Assembly: GCF_001316005.1 (NCBI RefSeq)
Contig: NZ_BBBJ01000011.1
Coordinates: 1 to 64,000, forward strand
DNA from: Vulcanisaeta distributa JCM 11217
Lineage (GTDB): Archaea; Thermoproteota; Thermoprotei; Thermoproteales; Thermocladiaceae
DNA length: 64,000 bases
Direction of reading: 5' to 3'
Shown here: piece after piece, positions 1 through 10,684 of the stretch
Numbering within the stretch: position 1 is the stretch's first letter
How the letters are laid out: the number at the start of each line of letters is the position of its first letter
Made by a program: the position numbers and the translations under genes
Notes under the pieces: model-generated
Seen by the model: only the letters and a program-made list of their open reading frames with translations
What the model was told of the DNA's origin: nothing
Database searches by the model: none

Positions 1-4
1 CGGC

Positions 5-444
5 TTAGATTTCGTTGAATTCCGACGAAGGACTCCTAATATCATTAAACTGCATGCGTAAGTTACTTACGTTGTTTGAGTCGAAGCATGAGCGAGTACC
101 TAGGTGCATGCATTGCCGACTTGGTAAACGAGCAGAAGTACAGCGTCTCTATCGCAGTCAACCCTGAAGCCTATTAAATATTGGTAATGACCACTGGTCT
201 CACCCTTAAGCCAAAGCTTTTTCCTGCTCAATGACCAGTAGTGGACCATGCCTGTGGTTAATGTCTTTATTACGGCATCCCTATTCATGCTCGCGACCAT
301 GAGCACATCCTTCGTCTCATAGTCCTGGGCCACGGCTATCACGGTATTATCAGTATGCCTATACCATAGGGAATCAGCTATTCTCCTAGCCTCATCCTCA
401 CTGAGCCTAAGCACCTTAATATTGCTTGGTGGACTAATCATCAC
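5..444 (-). CDS. hisI: phosphoribosyl-AMP cyclohydrolase
   Basis: Opens the adenine ring of phosphoribosyl-AMP, the third step of histidine synthesis; a cytosolic metal-dependent enzyme. Visible family motifs are AVAQDYETKDVLM near residue 37, WSLSRKKLW near 70, and the metal motif DCDRDA. The last zinc cysteines (NACH, then GTRSCF) appear only if one base is restored near 104-108; the frame then runs to TAA at 5-7, giving about 146 residues, normal for HisI. As printed the protein stops at NACT. It is divergent from hisE, with about 80 bp of AT-rich DNA between them. The family call is firm; the frameshift is inferred from conservation. Confidence 0.93.
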
Positions 445-524
445 ACTTACCGAGGTATCCTAACTATTTAGTTTTTCTGTATGAGAGCATAATCAATATA
501 AAACATATATAGACTTAAGCAGTG

Positions 525-832
525 ATGGTGTGTCAATTCCTGGATGAATTACAAAGTATAATTGATAATAGGATTAAGCATGGAGACTCCAATAGCTATA
601 CCCATAGGCTTGCCAGTGGTGGTGTGGACTTGATTAGTAAGAAGGTTGGTGAGGAGGCTGTGGAGGTCGTGGTGGCCGCCATGAGGGGGGTGACAGGGAC
701 TGGGTAGTTAGGGAAACGGCGGATCTGATGTATCACTTGCTCGTACTCCTCAGGTTCATGGGTATTAAATTCGATGATGTGTGTGAGGAGTTAACCAATA
801 GGCACCTGGCGAGGGTTGGTTCCGATGGTTAG
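525..832 (+). CDS. hisE: phosphoribosyl-ATP pyrophosphatase (frameshifted as printed)
   Basis: Hydrolyses phosphoribosyl-ATP to phosphoribosyl-AMP, histidine step 2. The N-terminal half has the metal-binding signature KKVGEEAVEVVVAA of the MazG-like fold. The reading frame breaks in the G run at 685-690 (6 G). With 4 G the product continues RGDRDWVVRETADLMYHLL and then LVLLRFMG, ending at TAG 830-832 (about 102 residues, normal size). Start is ATG 525 (GTG 522 is possible). It overlaps hisH by 8 bases, so the two are probably co-translated. HisE and HisI are separate proteins here, as in many archaea. Confidence 0.9.
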
Positions 833-1429
833 GGTCGGCATTATAAACTACGGTGTAGGTAACCTGGGCAGCCTAGTTAATGCATTTAGAAGGGTTGGTT
901 CTGAGCCTATAATTATTAATGAGCCTAGTGAGTTCATGAACGTTGACGCTATAGTGCTTCCCGGCGTTGGTTCCTTTGACGCCGCCATGTCTAGGCTTGA
1001 TAAATTCAAGGATGCGCTGTCTAAGATTAAGGGTTCAACACCGATACTCGGTATTTGCCTCGGACTACAGGTAATGTTTGAGGGCAGTGATGAGGGTTCA
1101 CTGGGTGGTCTGTCATGGTACCCAGGACGGGTCAGTAGACTTAGGGGGGGCCTAGGGTACCGCACATTGGTTGGGACCTTGTGAAAGCAGTGAAACCCTG
1201 CGAATTACTCAACGATAATGGGTATTTCTACTTCATGCATAGCTACGCCGTAATTAACCCAGGCGATGAAATACCGTACTCGGGGATTACACATTACGGA
1301 GACGATAACATACTCAGCGTGTTATGCGATGAGAGGGCCATGACGTTTGGCGTTCAATTCCACCCGGAAAAGAGCTCCAGGAATGGCCTGAGGGTATTAC
1401 GACGATTTATCGAGATTACCCATAAGTAG
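825..1429 (+). CDS. hisH: imidazole glycerol phosphate synthase, glutaminase subunit
   Basis: Class I glutamine amidotransferase that feeds ammonia to HisF. It shows IINYGVGNLGSL at the start, PGVGSFDAAM near residue 45, the nucleophile elbow GICLGLQ near residue 77, and the catalytic His-Glu in FGVQFHPEKSS near the end. The frame is interrupted at the 7-G run 1144-1150; with 5 or 8 G it continues PRVPHIGWD, the conserved second oxyanion region. Restored length is about 201 residues. ATG 825 was chosen because MVRVGIINYG is the canonical N-terminus. The 3' end overlaps hisD, which converges from the other strand, by 33 bases. hisF is not in the window. Confidence 0.93.
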
Positions 1430-2674
1430 CCACTCCATTATCGACTTAGCATGGTTATTAAAGCCCTCCCGCACTGCCAGCAAGGCGCCATGCTTAGCCA
1501 AGTTACTTACTGAGTCCTTACTAACGGCTTTAACGTATACCACGGGCTTTAGGAAATCATAAACTGAGAGGGCACCTCTCCACCTGGCTGATGATTCCGT
1601 GGGCAATACGTGGCTTGGACCAGCAACGTAATCAATCATCGCGGAAGGCATTGAAATCGACACGGCACCGGCATTCTTAATATTACTAACTAAGTTCTCC
1701 AAGCCCCATAACGTAACATGCTCAGGCGCTAACTCATTTATTAAGTCAGCGCAATCCTCAGGTCTATCAACAAGTGTTGATAGGTAATTTAAGTTATTGA
1801 GCCTCGACTCGATAGCGCTTAGGTACTTCTCATCCCAGGTAATCACTACGCAATCGCTGAGCTATGCTCAAGCTGGGCCATGATATCCAGAGCGACGATG
1901 CCTGGGTCAATTGATGGGTCAGCACAGACCACGAGCTCGGTGGGGGGGCCCTCAATACCGTCAATACCCACGTACTGCGAGACCAGGTATTTAGCTGCCT
2001 GCACGTAAGCATTGCCTGGTCCAACGATCTTATCGACCTTGGGTATTGACCTCGTCCCAAAGGCCATGGCAGCAATGGCCTGCGGGCCACCCACCTGAAC
2101 ACCCTGGCATTTAGCTTAAGTGCCACGTAGCTATCTCCGGGCTTATGCCACCGTCCTTATTTGGCGGTGTTGTCACTACCAACTCCTCCACACCCGCCAC
2201 CCTGGCTATAACGCCTGTCATTATGAGTGTCGAGAAGTAACCTCTAGGCACGTAAATCCCCAACCCTCCTAATCGGCACCCACCTAACCCCCCCCTAATT
2301 AATCCGCAACACTCCTCCTCGAAATCACTGGGCATTAACCTACGGTTAAAGTCCTCCACTGACCTGTAAGCCGCGTCTATTGCCTGCGCAACGTCCTTAT
2401 CAACCTTAGACGCCAACTCCCTTAACTCACTTATGTCAACCTCAATCCTCGTAAGTGCAACACCGTCTAACCTCTCGGTATACGCAATCACGGCCTCGTC
2501 ACCCCTAACCTTAACGTCATCCACAATAGACCTGACGGCATCTACATACTTATCTAAAGTCTTCATCCTCCTAAACTCATTAAGGAGTAACTCCCTACTT
2601 AACCTCAGGGAAGACACCCCCCCACAATCACTTAAATACATGTTTTTAAACATGCCAGTGGTCATGATAATCAT
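1397..2674 (-). CDS. hisD: histidinol dehydrogenase (several frameshifts)
   Basis: Oxidises L-histidinol to histidine in two NAD-dependent steps; zinc enzyme. Recognisable blocks are [36 protein letters not shown] and [18 protein letters not shown]. Three missing bases are inferred, near 1848, 2108 and 2120: restoring G in each gives a continuous chain (for example SSAIAVVITWDE across 1848, and ATVALKL then FRVGGPQA). None lies in a long homopolymer, so base loss is not confined to G runs. Restored length is about 426 residues, normal. Alternative starts are ATG 2665 and 2653; the 5' end overlaps the divergent pantoate kinase gene, so the shorter start is plausible. Confidence 0.92.
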
Positions 2675-3516
2675 CGACGTACCACTTCACATTACGAGTA
2701 TTTGGTTACCGATGTACGGAGATGACCCAATGAGTACAGGTTCGCTGGGTTGCGGTGTCGTCATAAGGCCTGGGTTGAGACTTACAGTTAAGCCAGCGGC
2801 TAGCCCTATTAAGTATGGCATTGATCACGTGGATCTAGCGCTTAAGGAGTTAGGCGTTAATGCGGAGATTAATTACTCATCACCCGTACAGCTGGGCGTT
2901 GGTTATGGAATGAGTGCTGCGCTTGCGCTGGGCACTGCATTAGGTGCTGCCGTAATTGCACGTAAGCCATTAATAAAGGCGGCCCAGGTTGCTCATGTAA
3001 TTGAGGTGAGGCTTAGTACTGGGCTTGGTGATGTAATCGCTGAGTATTACGGAGGGGGGGCATTGAGCTTAGGCTAAGGCTGGCGCCCCCCCTGGTATTG
3101 GGGGGGTTGTTGATAGGATCCCATACCCACAGGATTTAACTATTGTCACTGCCGACCTGGGTAAATACTCAACGAGTGAGATGCTTCGTGAATTGAGGGA
3201 TAGATTGGCAATACTGGGTGATAAATACATAAGTGAATTAATTAATGAGCCGACTTATGAAAAGTTCGTGGGATTAAGCACGGCGTTCTCCAGGGAGGTC
3301 GGCTTCCTAACTAGGGACCTTGAGGATAAGGTGAAGCCATGCGTGCGCCATGCCGATGCTTACTACGTTAAGAAGAGGGTTTTGGTATTCCTAACGCATA
3401 GGGACGAGACTGAGGCCTTAATTAATTGCTTAAGGATCGTTGGTTATGAGCCGAGGATTTTTGAGCCATCGAATGAGGGCGTTAGGGTGGTGATCGATAA
3501 GGGTAATATGTCATAA
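2664..3516 (+). CDS. pantoate kinase (GHMP family)
   Basis: Archaeal enzyme phosphorylating pantoate in the CoA pathway that replaces pantothenate kinase. The N-terminus [13 protein letters not shown] resembles the VPGHIT start of PoK, and GVGYGMSAALALGTA near residue 75 is the GHMP phosphate loop. TGLGDV and YYGGG follow. Two frameshifts sit in the 7-G run 3054-3060 and the 7-C run 3086-3092; setting both to 5 restores IELRLRLAPPGIGG and a product of about 282 residues. Its partner, phosphopantoate-beta-alanine ligase, lies at 6926-7735. The start overlaps divergent hisD. Confidence 0.88.
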
Positions 3517-3562
3517 GGATATATTAAGTAGTGTGGTGAAAGAGTATTGGGATTAACCTATA

Positions 3563-3828
3563 ATGATCGATGAATTACTGATTTCGATACTTGGATTAAT
3601 AATTACTATAATAGGTATGTTAGGCGCTGCGTTGTATTGACTTGGTGGTAAGTTCAGGGAGATTGGCATGAGATTTCAACAGATTGATAAGAGGTTTGGG
3701 GGAAATTGAGAGGGGGGACTTATAAACTTTGCCGACTCCGTTAGGTCGGCCATCGTGGCCATGAACTCCGTGGTCGTCGAGTTCCTAGGCGTTAAGGGAT
3801 TGATAAGCCTGGTGAGGCGTCATTCTTA
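3563..3828 (+). CDS. small membrane/coiled-coil protein, disrupted
   Basis: Not recognised. An ATG at 3563 opens a hydrophobic stretch (ISILGLIITIIGMLGAAL, one membrane segment), then an in-frame TGA at 3638-3640, then GGKFREIGMRFQQIDKRF, which looks like an amphipathic helix. After G runs at 3697-3701 and 3712-3717 the sense frame changes and continues as NFADSVRSAIVAMNSVVVEF to a TAA immediately before the next start. The stop and the shifts may be sequence errors (TGA for TGG would give YWLGGKF). The overlap TAATG with the next gene argues for a two-gene unit. Function unknown. Confidence 0.45.
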
Positions 3829-4074
3829 ATGAACGAGGTTGCTAGGTTATCCCAGTCAATGAGGCTCAACCCAATTACTAAGGAGGAGCTTGAGTACATA
3901 AGGTCTGTTTTCTCTAAGGGCGATATTGATAAGATAAGTGTTGAGGAGCTTGAGAGGGTTGCGGAGATTGCGAAGCGTTGGTGGTGGGAAGACGGCTCAG
4001 AGGTAGCCTATAAGATATTTCTCTACACATGGATGTTAAGGGCATTCAAACTATATGGGAAGAAGGGTGGATGA
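3829..4074 (+). CDS. hypothetical protein, 81 aa
   Basis: Unknown family. It starts with ATG overlapping the stop of the preceding small gene (TAATG). The sequence is helical and charged, with an unusual Trp triplet in AKRWWWEDGSEVAY near residue 50 and a C-terminal YTWMLRAFKLYGKKGG. Codon use matches its neighbours, so it is probably real. No signal peptide or metal motif is visible. Its pairing with a membrane/coiled-coil peptide suggests the two act together, but no function can be assigned. Confidence 0.55.
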   Translation: MNEVARLSQSMRLNPITKEELEYIRSVFSKGDIDKISVEELERVAEIAKRWWWEDGSEVAYKIFLYTWMLRAFKLYGKKGG

Positions 4075-4136
4075 TGAGTCGGCACTAATTGCCTAAATGA
4101 CATTTCACAGGCTAAACAGAGCTCCTAAACCCTTAA

Positions 4137-5652
4137 CTACTCAGGTGGTATTTCCATATACGTTAGGGTTAGTGGTATTCCCTCCCTCTTCCTAATGTAT
4201 GAGACTGCCGCGAATATCGCTAGGCCTATTACGAATATTGCTGATGACTCGGCAAGCAACTGAAGTGAATTACCCGTGATTAATAGGTAGTACTGTGGCT
4301 GTGTCAGCCAGTAGTAAGCAAATATTGATAAGACGGCTAGGTATACAACGTCTAGAGTAATTAAGACTCTTCTATTCACGCTCAATTTCGTGATACCTCT
4401 CACGTGCATTACCAATGCCAGTAGCATTGATGCCATGAAGGTGAACACCAACAGTACCAGTGCGTCTAGGTTTATTGCGTATAGTAGCGCCGTGCTTAAC
4501 GGTGTTAGGATAAGTATATACATTAGGGCTACGGTAATTACTAAGTCGACTAAGTGCGCCATGACTGGCGAATGTGTCCTCAGGCTCACGTAGGAAAACG
4601 CCCTTGGGAGAACCCTATCCATGGAGAATGCCAGTAAGTACCTAGATACCTGGATTATCACGCCAGTCACTGGGGCTATGTACCAAAGGACTGACGAGTA
4701 CGCCAAAGCAATGGCTATTGGCGTATGCATCAGGGCCAAGTCAGCGCCGGGATTCACAAGTACGTAGCCGTTATCCACTCCGTAAGCACTCATGTAACTC
4801 GCACCGATATAAAACCTCAAGCCAAAGCCCTTGAGAAATGCCGTAATGAATAACGTGAAGAATAAGCCACCAAGCGCGAACATGCCAATAACACCAAGAA
4901 GTGCTGTTAACCTATCCCTCCTAATCTCACCACCTATTGTCACTGGGTAATTCACATAGGCCCAGACGGCCGTAGTGAAGGCGGCCATACCGAGTAAACC
5001 GTATAATCCACCAGTTACTGACACCTTATTAGCCTCATTCAAGGCCTTTAGGTATTCAATGCCAAGCGAGCTCTCGATTATACCTCGCGGTAATAATAAC
5101 ACATAGACTGCAGATGCTACGAATGTTGCCAGGGCAGCCAGAGACATTGCCGCAAACATGGTTAACCCAGCCCTAGCTGAAACTACATTAATCATAATTA
5201 ATACGGTGATTAAAATTATGGCCAGTATGAACTCATTCCTCGGGTTAAGTACAGCACTTGCCAATGGGTTATTCAACGCTTGCATTACAGTGCCCAACTG
5301 AACTATGGCGAAATATACGAGAACCGCGTCATAGAGCATTTCACCCACGGTGAAGTTAAACCAAGCTGCGAAACCAATGGGTGGGTTTAGCCTTGAGAAG
5401 TACACGTAGTCACCTGCAGTCCTTGGGTACTGTCTGGTTATGTAGTACCATATCAATGCCCCGGGTATGAACATTAGCCATGAAATTACTAAGGCTATGT
5501 AAGCTATGGCCCCCTGCACCATATAAGTAAAGCCCAGCAAGGTAGACGAATGGTATAGTAAGGAAGCCATTATAACCCATACTCATTAATAATAGCTTAA
5601 ATGGACCGACCTCCCTAACCAAGCCTGTGCTCTCCCTAACGAAGACGCTCAT
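4137..5652 (-). CDS. APC-superfamily amino acid permease
   Basis: Integral membrane transporter of about 500 residues with roughly twelve hydrophobic segments. The first helix contains GYNGFLTIPFVYLAG, and the GALIWYYITRQYPRTAGDYVYFSR segment corresponds to the substrate-site region of APC permeases. The frame is interrupted near 5530-5570. ATG 5652 (MSVFVRESTGLVREVG) is the likely start; it overlaps the end of the aminotransferase gene (stop 5636-5638), so both belong to one operon. It ends with the tail EIPPE, shared with the remnant at 30986-31474. The substrate may be linked to alanine, glycine or serine metabolism, by context only. Confidence 0.85.
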
Positions 5653-6812
5653 GCTTAACACCACTCAGGAATGCCTCCACTGCATCACCCACCTTAACTC
5701 TGTGACCAAGCTCGTTTAAGGCCTTAGCCAGCGCTATGATGCATTCGCCATTATGTTTAAGGATGCCGTGTACCCCCCCATGTGCCCAATCCTAAGCACC
5801 TTGCCCTTCAATGGTCCCCCCCATGAGCCGGCTATGAAGACCCCGTACCTCCTCGCCGTTTCTATAACCTTAATGTCACTTAAGCCGTTGGGTACGTAGA
5901 ATGCCGTGACAGTTGGACTCGAGAAAACCTCCGACTCAGGGACCAACTTGAGATTCATGGCCTCAACAGCCCTAACTACGCCCTGAGCCACGGCCCTATG
6001 TCTCATATAGACGTTGTTTAAGCCCTCCTCACGAATTATCTTAAGCGACTCAAGCAAGCCATTGATCAACGGTTCACTGTGAGTATACGGGAACTCCATC
6101 TTCTCCATCACATCCCTCCACAATCTAATGTTTAGGTAGAACCCCCCTGTAATTGACTCTCTCCATGCTTCCCAAGCCTCATCACTAACGGCCAGAATCG
6201 TTAGGCCAGACGGCAGGTTAAGCACCTTCTGGCTACCGCCAATGAGTATATCCACGCCCCCCCATTTAACATCAATCTCCACACCGCCAATTGATGAAAC
6301 CGCATCAACGATTAGGAGCTTACCCTCGGATTTAATGGCCCTCGCCAACTCCTTAAGGCCATTCAACGTTCCGCTCGGCGTTTCGCAGTGAACCATCGTG
6401 ACAACCCTCGCATCCTTAGCTTCACCCTTGAGGAATGATATGACCTTATCTGGATCAAGTACCTTTGTATACTCAACCCTATGTATTATAGGGTCCCGCC
6501 ATATGCTGTGACTAAATCCGCAAAGGCATCGCCGAATATGCCATTACTCAGTACGGCGACCTTATCACCACTTCTCACTAGGTTTGCTATGGCTGCCTCA
6601 AGACCACTCATTGCCTCGCCAACCCAAATAATAATATTGTTCCTTTTAGTGCCAAGCATTTCCGCAAGCATTGACCTAGCCTCGTCATAACGTCTAAAGA
6701 ATTCTGGGTCTAGGTCGGGGGGGTTCGTGGTTCGCCTAGCCATGGCGAGCAGTATTCGGTGAGGTATCTCTGTAGGTCCTGGCGTAACTATTAATGTGTC
6801 CGTTACGAGCAT
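5636..6812 (-). CDS. alanine-glyoxylate / serine-pyruvate type aminotransferase
   Basis: Class V PLP-dependent aminotransferase. N-terminal VTPGPTEIPHRI, then LIVDAVSSIGGVEIDVKWGG (cofactor Asp) and GGSQKVLNLPSGL, in which the Lys forms the Schiff base. Frameshifts near 6400-6486 and in the C run 5774-5780 split it; restored, the tail reads RIGHMGG, then HGILKHNGECIIALAKAL, to TAG 5636-5638, about 390 residues. It heads an operon with the amino-acid permease. Its promoter carries the palindrome shared with pdxS (see 6848-6859), linking it to PLP supply. The exact amino donor is unknown. Confidence 0.88.
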
Positions 6813-6847
6813 TATCTAGCCTTGCTTAGGGCAGATTATATACTTAG

Positions 6848-6859
6848 TTAAACGTTTAA
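6848..6859 (-). promoter_or_regulatory. palindrome TTAAACGTTTAA upstream of the aminotransferase operon
   Basis: Perfect 12-bp palindrome about 36 bases upstream of the aminotransferase start, followed toward the gene by the TATA-like tatataat and the leader block CCCTAAGCA (6823-6831). The same 15-base core (TATTAAACGTTTAAC) occurs at 27684-27698 in front of pdxS, at the same distance and with the same leader block. A position upstream of the TATA box suits an activator or a BRE-overlapping regulator. The regulator is unknown. Confidence 0.65.
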
Positions 6860-6925
6860 TAGTTAATTGGTTCGGAGAGATTAGGAAAGGAGGAAGCTCT
6901 TGCATGTTCACTAACTAGGTGTTTC

Positions 6926-7735
6926 CTAGACCTTGTGGAACTCGAACGTGATACCCTTGTTGACTAATTCCGTGAGCCTATCCCTAATGAACATTAACGC
7001 TGCCCTTAGGTTTTCCTCGTTATTGAAGCCCTTAACAATGCTGATTAACTCATCCCTAGACATAGACCTCATTTCCTCGGCGAATCTTATCATGTTTGGT
7101 ATTGCCCTAACAACGTTGTCAACAATCGTTATGCTCGCAGCCCTGGAGGTCCTCGAGAGTGGGTTCAAATCAATGGCTATCACAGTCTTCCCCATCCTCC
7201 TGAGGGCCTCCGTCCTATCACCATCCTCAAGCGGCACCAAAACCACATCGGCAATGTATATGCCCCCCCTGCAGGAAACCCTACGTCTCTCGCTGAATAG
7301 CTCAGGTATTACGCAGGATGCGTCGTCACCAACACCGAGGACCTCCTCAGCACCGCTCTCCCTGAGCACCCTAGCTATCAACTCCTCTCTCTCCCTGGTC
7401 CTATAGAATAAGTTAACCTCGAGCTTTGCATTGACGAGTTTAGCCAATTCAACGATTTGCCTCGGCACGAGGGCCGCCGTGTTTCCATTGATCGAAATGA
7501 CCGGGTGCTTGGCCGTAAGTAACGCCGCTACGGCAGCCCTCTCTGCGGTCAATGCGGGAGGTATTGTGGACTCGCCAATGAGGTAATCAAAGCACTCACC
7601 ACGACCATGCGCGATCAAGCCCTGAAGCGCGACGTAACCCTCCCTAAACCCATCAACTAACCTCTCCCTAATCAGCAATGATTCTCTTCTTGGATGGTTA
7701 GGCGGTATCCAAGATGCATGGTTTTCCTTAGCCAT
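6926..7735 (-). CDS. 4-phosphopantoate--beta-alanine ligase
   Basis: Archaeal phosphopantothenate synthetase: joins 4-phosphopantoate and beta-alanine with ATP, following pantoate kinase in CoA synthesis. The 269-residue frame is intact. Family blocks are [19 protein letters not shown] at the start, [12 protein letters not shown] near residue 85, and [17 protein letters not shown] followed by [12 protein letters not shown]. It is divergent from panB across 64 bp with TATA-like sequences on both strands. With panB, panE and pantoate kinase nearby, the window holds the pantoate-to-phosphopantothenate half of the CoA pathway. Confidence 0.93.
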   Translation of the reverse strand: MAKENHASWIPPNHPRRESLLIRERLVDGFREGYVALQGLIAHGRGECFDYLIGESTIPPALTAERAAVAALLTAKHPVISINGNTAALVPRQIVELAKLVNAKLEVNLFYRTREREELIARVLRESGAEEVLGVGDDASCVIPELFSERRRVSCRGGIYIADVVLVPLEDGDRTEALRRMGKTVIAIDLNPLSRTSRAASITIVDNVVRAIPNMIRFAEEMRSMSRDELISIVKGFNNEENLRAALMFIRDRLTELVNKGITFEFHKV

Positions 7736-7799
7736 TATCGCTCAGTATAAATTTGCATTTCTTAAAGCTTTAATTCAGGGATAAATAAGGACCATTAAT

Positions 7800-8612
7800 A
7801 TGGAGAGGAGGAAGGTCACGGTACAGACAATAATGGGGGGGATGAAGGGTAAGCAGAGAATCGCCATGATAACGGCCTATGACTACCCAACGGCAAGATT
7901 GGTAGACCAGGCGGGCGTTGATGGTATATTGGTTGGCGATTCTCTGGGAATGACCGTATTGGGCTTCGAGAACACCCTAAAAGTCACGCTCAGGGACATG
8001 CTCATACATGTGGCTGCCGTGGCCAGGGCAAAGCCCAAGGCCCTATTAATAGCTGACATGCCCTTCATGACATACGAGACCGGCGTCAGGGATGCCATGA
8101 GGAATGCCTCGAGACTCATCAGAGCAGGCGCCGAGCTGTAAAGCCCGAGGGTGGCCAGGAAATATTTGATATCGTGAATAACCTGGTCAAGTTCGGGATC
8201 CCAGTGATGGGGGCACATCGGACTCAACCCACAGAGGGTTCTCTCGCTCGGCGGGTTCAAAATGATTGGAAAAACCGAGGAACAGGCAAAGAAGTTAATC
8301 GAGGATGCCAAGGCGCTTCAGGAGGCTGGGGGGGCCTTCGCTATAGTCATAGAGATGGTCCCAGCTAGTGTGGCTAAGGCGGTGACGGAGAGCGTTAAGA
8401 TACCGACAATATGCATCGGCGCTGGCCCACACTGTGATGGGCAAATACTCGTCATTCACGACGTCCTCGGTCTCACGGAGAGGCCGCCGAGCTTCGCCAA
8501 GAAGTACGTGGACCTAGCCTCCATTATAAGGGATGCTGTGGCTAAGTACGTGAGTGAGGTTAGGAATGGTGAATTCCCGAGCACCGAGTACTATAAAGAT
8601 ATCAAGTCCTGA
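7800..8612 (+). CDS. panB: 3-methyl-2-oxobutanoate hydroxymethyltransferase
   Basis: Makes ketopantoate from 2-oxoisovalerate and methylene-tetrahydrofolate (or an archaeal folate analogue). Motifs: [30 protein letters not shown] with the metal-binding Asp, [12 protein letters not shown], and [13 protein letters not shown] near the end. Two frameshifts: a lost base near 8138 (AGAE to AVKPEGG) and one extra G at 8209-8213 (5 G; 4 restores [12 protein letters not shown]). Restored length is about 270 residues. ATG 7800 directly follows a TATA-containing region. Next step in the pathway is panE at 9790-10633. Confidence 0.94.
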
Positions 8613-8672
8613 GGCCATGCGTACTCATCAATGTCTTCAACATTTAAAATTAGCTGATCGCGCCATGACTAC

Positions 8673-9769
8673 TCACGTAGTATTACCCATACTCCTTAGC
8701 AATTCCTCATAATCACTAAGTATAGCCCCCTGCAACTGACTGATTGAGTAACCCCTGGAGATTGCCGCAATGGACGCACCACCAGCGCCGACACCCTCCT
8801 TCACAAAGCCACTCTCATAAGCCTTTAAGCCCTCATAGGGCATGTTGCCGAAGTCCAGATTCGCGGAGGCCACGGGCACATGCGCAATCTCCCTAACGAG
8901 GCCTATCAAGTCCGCCGTCCTATCATTAACTAACCACCTAGTGGTCCCGATAGCTACGTTGCTGAGTGCGTTCTTATCTGCGTGCTTTATGAACGCGAGG
9001 ACGGCGGCCATTTGAGTACCGCCGGCTAGGAGGACCTTGGCGCCCTGCTTAGCAGCGCCGATAGTTATCGAAGCCATGGCCACTATCACTGGGTCACCAA
9101 CCCTCGACACGGCCTCAAGCGGGTCCTCCAACGGCTTGTTAATACCCGCGTTCCTCAGCGCCTCCCTAACAACAGCTATCTTCAATTCCCTTGGGTTGAC
9201 AGGCGATGCGCTGGACATCTTATCCCATGCGTCGTAGCCCATGGCCACTAAGAAGGCCATGGCTGTGGTGGTCCCTGCGGGTATTGACTCGCCAATAACA
9301 ATTGCCTCGCTTATCCTGGCCAGGTTCTCCCCCCCAAGGATTACGCCGTTCTCAAAAACCCTATCGACAACCTCATGATTAATGGCCAGCCCAGTCCTAA
9401 TGTCCCTACCAGGCTCACCCTGCAGGTCAATAATGGGTATGTTCGGCCTAACCCTAGCCCCCCCAGCATTGACAACGAGAACGCCCGCGCCCGTTAGTTT
9501 GATTGCGGCTCTGGTGATCAATGCCGGTGTTGGCTTGCCATCGGGGGGGTCATGGGTACTGTGGGTATTACACGGCATTTACCAAGCAACAAGTACTCGG
9601 CGTCGGCCGCCGGCGTGTAGTGTGTTAGCTCGGGCTTGGCCCCGGCGATGGTTATTCCCGGTATTAGGCTCGTATCCGTGGTGCCTATGACTAGGGTGAA
9701 GAGGAAGCCCCTACTTAATTGCTGCATGTGCTGTGAAATATCGCCTAAGTGAACCGTCACCGGTTCCAT
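8673..9769 (-). CDS. cobT: CobT-like nicotinate-nucleotide phosphoribosyltransferase
   Basis: Member of the archaeal branch of the NaMN:5,6-dimethylbenzimidazole phosphoribosyltransferase family, which activates the lower-ligand base of cobamides. The N-terminus [18 protein letters not shown] is followed by [35 protein letters not shown] (a catalytic Glu is expected here), [12 protein letters not shown] and [16 protein letters not shown]. The frame breaks at the 7-bp G run 9544-9550; 5 bases restore [10 protein letters not shown] and 364 residues. It lies 27 kb from the cobalamin island but carries the same operator (9777-9792), strong support for a cobalamin role. The actual base substrate is not known. 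Confidence 0.88.
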
Positions 9770-9776
9770 AACGAGT

Positions 9777-9792
9777 TAGGATAGGAATCCTA
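9777..9792 (-). promoter_or_regulatory. cobalamin-regulon operator before cobT
   Basis: Perfect inverted repeat TAGGAT-TCCT-ATCCTA read on the minus strand. The TATA-like ttataag (9793-9799) touches its outer edge, and the cobT ATG lies 7 bases beyond its inner edge. Site, spacing and TATA contact match those in front of cbiF, btuF and cbiZ. It overlaps the 3' end of panE. Confidence 0.85.
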
Positions 9793-10633
9793 CTTATAAG
9801 AACTAATCTCCAACGCCTTAACCAACAACCAAAGCACGTAATTAACAGGAGTATTAACACCAACCTCCCTACCCTTAATCACTATGGCCCCCGTTTATGT
9901 AATCAACCTCAGTCCTCCGGCGATTCAGCACGTCCTGCAGCATAGATGAGTAATTATTCCTCGTAGTTTCCGCAATCCTTAAAGTCTCGGCCAACGGATC
10001 ACTGGGTAGCTTAATGCCTAGCCTACTAACGACTTCAACACCCTCCTTAACCACGGCCACCGCCAATGCCTTGGCATTGGAATCCTCGAGAATTACGCCA
10101 TTCCTAGCCCTCAGAATGGCCGTTACTGGGTTAATGGCTGCGTTAACGATCACCTTCAACCACCTGTAAGGCTCAATGTCATTAACCACCCTGACATTAG
10201 CACCTCCGGCCTTTAGGGCATCGGCAACCTCACCCACTGAACTCGGCAGTATTACCTCACCAACGCCCCCCCTGACCTCAGCCACACCACCACTCCTCGT
10301 AACGCCATACGTAATGACAGCACCATAACCAACGCCAAGCCTCTCCCTGATCAATTCAACGCCACCAATTCCGTTTTGAAATACCACGGGGATGTTAACC
10401 ACCTTATCGATTATGGACTCCGTATCGTAAGCCTTAACGGCAATTAGGGTATACTTAACATCACTGGGTAATTTATCGACAAGCCTCACCCTGACCTCAT
10501 ACTCCCCCCCACCGAATTTAATAAGGTAACGACCATAGCGGGTCCTCGTCACGACATACGGCACGTAACCGGCATTGTTGAGGAAGTAGGCGAGGAGCAT
10601 CCCCACACCGCCAAGTCCAATTATTCCAAACAT
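9790..10633 (-). CDS. panE: 2-dehydropantoate 2-reductase
   Basis: NADPH-dependent reduction of ketopantoate to pantoate. A Rossmann start GIIGLGGVGMLLA with GxGxxG, AVKAYDTESII, a catalytic-Lys region RWLKVIVNAAINPVTAI near residue 170, and NNYSSMLQDVLNRRRTEVDYINGA near the C-terminus with the family's substrate-binding Ser and Glu. One extra C in the run 9887-9891 (5, expected 4) cuts the tail; restored, the frame continues AIVIKGREVGVNTPVN to TAG at 9790-9792, 280 residues. It is divergent from queE. The 3' end overlaps the cobT operator and promoter. Confidence 0.93.
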
Positions 10634-10684
10634 CAGTGATTCGTGGTTAACCCTTAAAAATAAGCGTTATACACGCGATAGTCC

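Noticed and set aside
848-1165. Antisense frame opposite hisH, and similar long antisense frames elsewhere
   Set aside because: Composition follows the sense gene; no recognisable protein family or promoter.
2433-2663. Coding extension upstream of pantoate kinase
   Set aside because: This open frame is antisense to hisD; the family N-terminus begins at 2664.
3638-3640. In-frame TGA as selenocysteine
   Set aside because: No Sec context is visible, and the surrounding sequence has other errors; TGG to TGA or a shift is simpler.
7160-7180. tRNA-like GGTTCAAATC
   Set aside because: It lies in the ligase gene and no cloverleaf can be formed.
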